From contig NZ_JAFCJE010000004.1 in assembly GCF_018131185.1 (NCBI RefSeq), positions 806,001-870,000 on the forward strand: 64,000 nt of DNA, in the 5' to 3' direction. This DNA is from Bradyrhizobium diazoefficiens (GTDB lineage: Bacteria > Pseudomonadota > Alphaproteobacteria > Rhizobiales > Xanthobacteraceae). Every line of letters begins with the position of its first letter. Within the stretch, counting starts at the first letter, position 1. Below, one piece after another: positions 61,582-64,000 of this stretch. The notes beneath the pieces were generated by a model. It ran no database searches, was not told the DNA's origin, and worked only from the letters and a program-made list of their open reading frames with translations. A program made the position numbers and the translations under genes.

Positions 61582-63339
61582 TTGCCAGGTTCATTCATCG
61601 TGACATCCTTTGGACGCGTGATTTCGGTACGTGGATCGCTCGCCCGGGTCGGGCTTCTGGCGGCCAGCCAGATGCCGATCTCGGAGGTTCGGGCGACCGT
61701 CGGCCGCTTCGTCAGCATTCGCTGCGCCAGCTCGGTCATCGTCGCCATGATTACCGAGGTCTCCTGCGAAAACCTGTCGAGCAGCAACGATTACATCGCC
61801 ATCGCCTCGGTCGACCTGCTTGGCGAGATCCTCAACGCCGCTGGCAAGGCCAAATTCCAGCGCGGCGTCACCAATTATCCGACCATCGGCGATGCCGTCG
61901 ACCTGATCACCAGCCAGGAGCTGCGCACGATCTACGCGCCGACCGGGTCGGACCAGATCAATGTCGGCTTCCTCCAGCAGGACAGCTCCGTCATCGCCTA
62001 TGTCGACGTCGAGGAAATGCTGTCCAAGCATTTTGCCGTGCTGGGATCGACCGGCGTCGGCAAATCGACGGGCGTCTCGCTCCTGCTCAACGAGATCCTG
62101 AAGGCGCGCCCCAACCTGCGCATCTTCTTGCTCGACGTGCACAACGAATATGGCCGCTGCTTCGGCGACCGCGCGCTGGTGCTGAACCCGCGGAACCTGA
62201 AGCTGCCGTTCTGGCTGTTCAATTTCGAGGAAATCGTCGACGTGCTGTTCGGCGGCCGCGCCGGCGTGCCGGAGGAGCTCGACATCCTCGCCGAGGTGAT
62301 CCCGATCGCCAAGGGCGTCTACACCCAGTACCAGAACGCCGACCGCATCGGCCTGAAGCGCATCGATCCCAAGCAGGTCGGCTACACCGTCGACACGCCG
62401 GTGCCGTATCGTCTCGTCGACCTGATGTCGCTGATCGACGAGCGGATGGGCAAGCTGGAAAACCGTTCCTCGCGCATCATCTACCACAAGCTGATCTCCC
62501 GTATCGAGGCCGTGCGCAACGACCCGCGTTACGCCTTCATGTTCGACAACGCCAATGTCGGCGGCGACACCATGGCCGAGGTCATCAGCCATCTGTTCCG
62601 TCTTCCGGCGAACGGCAAGCCGATGACGGTGATGCAGCTCGCCGGCTTCCCGGCCGAGGTGATCGATTCCGTCGTCTCGGTGCTCTGCCGCATGGCCTTC
62701 GACTTCGGCCTGTGGAGCGACGGCGTCTCGCCGCTGCTGTTCGTCTGCGAGGAAGCGCATCGCTACGCCTCCGCCGATCGCAATGTCGGCTTCGGGCCGA
62801 CCCGCAAGGCGGTGTCGCGCATCGCCAAGGAAGGTCGCAAATACGGCGTCTATCTCGGCCTCATCACCCAGCGCCCGGCCGAGCTCGACGCCACCATCAT
62901 CTCCCAGTGCAACACGCTGTTCACGATGCGCCTTGCCAACGACCGCGACCAGGCGCTGCTGCGCGCCGCGGTGTCGGACGCCGCCGCGAACCTGCTCTCC
63001 TTCGTGCCCTCGCTCGGCACGCGCGAGGTGCTGGCCTTCGGCGAAGGCGTCGCGCTGCCGACGCGCTTGCGATTCAAGGAGGTGCCGCCGCATCAACTGC
63101 CGCGCGGCGAAGCCACCATCTCGAGCGTACCGTCCGTCACCTCCGGCCACGACATGCATTTCGTCGGTGCCGTGCTCGAGCGCTGGCGCGGTGCCACCTC
63201 GCAGCGCGACGTGCCGAACGATCCGGTGTTTTCGGCCCCACCCGCCAAGACGCTCTCCAACGTCGAGGCCCCGATGCTGCAGCCCTCGATGGGCCTCGAT
63301 CCGGACCGCTTCTCGCTCCTGAAGAAGCCGCTGCGATAG
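61582..63339 (+). CDS. HerA-like ATPase (DUF87 domain)
   Basis: About 585 residues. HAS-barrel-like N-terminus (SFGRVISVRGSLARVGLL), Walker A GSTGVGKST at about 155-163, Walker B LLFVCEEAHRY near 390, then KYGVYLGLITQRPAELDATIISQCNTLFTMRL, the HerA/FtsK-type core. HerA helicases translocate DNA and usually partner with the NurA nuclease; no NurA gene is adjacent. The start is uncertain, TTG at 61582 or GTG at 61600, both without a good ribosome-binding site. Stands alone before the MgtC gene, 30 bp away. Confidence 0.85.
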   Translation: MPGSFIVTSFGRVISVRGSLARVGLLAASQMPISEVRATVGRFVSIRCASSVIVAMITEVSCENLSSSNDYIAIASVDLLGEILNAAGKAKFQRGVTNYPTIGDAVDLITSQELRTIYAPTGSDQINVGFLQQDSSVIAYVDVEEMLSKHFAVLGSTGVGKSTGVSLLLNEILKARPNLRIFLLDVHNEYGRCFGDRALVLNPRNLKLPFWLFNFEEIVDVLFGGRAGVPEELDILAEVIPIAKGVYTQYQNADRIGLKRIDPKQVGYTVDTPVPYRLVDLMSLIDERMGKLENRSSRIIYHKLISRIEAVRNDPRYAFMFDNANVGGDTMAEVISHLFRLPANGKPMTVMQLAGFPAEVIDSVVSVLCRMAFDFGLWSDGVSPLLFVCEEAHRYASADRNVGFGPTRKAVSRIAKEGRKYGVYLGLITQRPAELDATIISQCNTLFTMRLANDRDQALLRAAVSDAAANLLSFVPSLGTREVLAFGEGVALPTRLRFKEVPPHQLPRGEATISSVPSVTSGHDMHFVGAVLERWRGATSQRDVPNDPVFSAPPAKTLSNVEAPMLQPSMGLDPDRFSLLKKPLR

Positions 63340-63369
63340 CGGCCCTGGTGTCCCGGACGCGCTGAAATC

Positions 63370-63873
63370 ATGACCGAGCTGGACTGGCCGGAAATTCTAC
63401 TGCGCCTTGGAGCCGCGACGCTCGCCGGCGGCGCGATCGGCCTGAACCGCGATCTGCACGGCAAGCCGATCGGGCTGAAGACGCTCGGCATCGTCGGGCT
63501 CTCCACCGCGACCGTGGTGATGCTCGCCGTTCAGGTCGCCGAGCCCGGCAAGATCAACGATGCGGCGAGCCGTGTGATCCAGGGCATCCTCACCGGGATC
63601 GGCTTCCTCGGGGCCGGCGTCATCGTCCACGAGAGCGACCGTTTTCGCGTGCGCGGCCTGACCAGCGCGGCCTGCACCTTTCTCGCCGCTTGCCTGGGCA
63701 TTACCTGCGGCGTCGGAGAATGGAAGATCGTGCTGGTCGCGGTGGCCTTTGCTTTCGTGCTGCTCACGATCGGCCGCCGCGTCGAACGCTGGCTGCATCG
63801 CGCCCTCGGTGGCAAGGAGGATCCGCACCGGGCGGAGGTCTTGCCGAAGACGGACTCTCACGAAAGCAACTAG
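63370..63873 (+). CDS. MgtC/SapB family membrane protein
   Basis: 167 residues. Four hydrophobic segments and the family pattern RLGAATLAGGAIGLNRDLHGKPIGLKTLGIVGLSTA, QGILTGIGFLGAGVIVHE and VRGLTSAACTFLAACLGITCGVGEW. MgtC-type proteins are linked to magnesium homeostasis and inhibit ATP synthase in some pathogens. The C-terminal extension of about 30 residues is polar. It ends 4 bp inside the convergent P-type ATPase gene. Confidence 0.9.
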   Translation: MTELDWPEILLRLGAATLAGGAIGLNRDLHGKPIGLKTLGIVGLSTATVVMLAVQVAEPGKINDAASRVIQGILTGIGFLGAGVIVHESDRFRVRGLTSAACTFLAACLGITCGVGEWKIVLVAVAFAFVLLTIGRRVERWLHRALGGKEDPHRAEVLPKTDSHESN

Positions 63874-64000
63874 AACCGCAACCGCCGCCCCCATATCGGC
63901 TTCAGCAGTTCGAGCACCGTGAGCACCAGCAGTCCCGCGCCGAGCGTGACCATCAGATCGTCGAGGTGCAGGGGACCAAAACGAAACAGGCTGGACGCCG
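63870..64000 (-). CDS. Cation-transporting P-type ATPase, C-terminal end only
   Basis: The last 43 codons of a minus-strand gene running out of the window (ASLFRFGPLHLDDL..., then LGAGLLVLTVLELLKPIWGRRLRF). I recognise this hydrophobic ending from cation-transporting P-type ATPases, where it is the last membrane helix. The stop at 63870-63872 overlaps the MgtC stop. Only the C-terminus is visible, so the ion is not known. Confidence 0.6.
   Translation of the reverse strand, partial: ASSLFRFGPLHLDDLMVTLGAGLLVLTVLELLKPIWGRRLRF

Noticed and set aside
61591..63159. 522-codon frame antisense to the HerA-like gene
   Set aside because: The opposite strand has intact Walker motifs; this frame has none and is compositionally biased.

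Overview
The window reads as a chromosomal segment of a soil alphaproteobacterium, most likely Bradyrhizobium or a close relative. The basis is high GC, dense short-gap operons, many substrate-binding proteins and catabolic enzymes, and several palindromic intergenic repeats of the kind scattered through Bradyrhizobium genomes (about 11797, 24389, 30712, 51431 and 60021). No insertion sequence, CRISPR array, tRNA, rRNA or prophage was seen. Genus assignment is inference.

Layout. 1-7234: end of a DUF3750 gene, then a minus-strand run (Bcr/CflA-type exporter, guanine deaminase, double-ABM membrane protein, RNase Z-like hydrolase) and a plus-strand amidase. 7332-9581: membrane pentapeptide-repeat protein that looks acquired. 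9741-15140: TetR regulator divergent from an RND adaptor/pump pair with a 34-bp palindromic operator. 15192-18200: small conserved genes, a MaoC hydratase and a lytic transglycosylase. 18235-24350: Baeyer-Villiger monooxygenase divergent from an acyl-CoA ligase, a GH172/DUF2961 protein and an acyl-CoA dehydrogenase. 24550-32613: orphan amino-acid binding protein, amidohydrolase, NMT1/THI5-type ABC importer, GntR regulator and a cytosine-deaminase-like enzyme. 33155-39119: a six-gene operon for the lower 4,5-cleavage (gallate/protocatechuate) pathway, namely TetR, 2-pyrone-4,6-dicarboxylate lactonase, GalB-type hydratase, CHA aldolase, a Pht5-like protein and a dehydrogenase, divergent from a Bug-type binding protein. 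39142-44470: MscS channel, DUF763 protein, four tiny hydrophilic proteins with their own terminator, and a P450.

44577-59981 is the most interesting part. It looks like a complete reductive N-heterocycle (nicotinate-type) module: ferredoxin-NADP reductase, enamidase, a MarR regulator, a branched-chain-type ABC importer, an AA_synth-family protein, an ApbE-like UPF0280 protein, a 6-hydroxynicotinate-reductase homologue, and a two-subunit molybdenum hydroxylase (NicA/NicB type) with three haem c sites. The oxidative, cytochrome-linked first step resembles aerobic Pseudomonas. The reductase and enamidase are those of the Eubacterium barkeri fermentation route. Both divergent promoter regions of the module carry close matches to one palindrome, TTYGTRTACRAA, which suggests a single regulon.

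A second regulatory link joins distant genes. A block of about 40 bp containing TTTGTAC-N4-GTACAAA lies both in front of the TetR/4,5-cleavage operon (38038) and in front of an extradiol dioxygenase gene (61267), 23 kb away. The window closes with a HerA-like ATPase, an MgtC-family protein and the end of a P-type ATPase gene.
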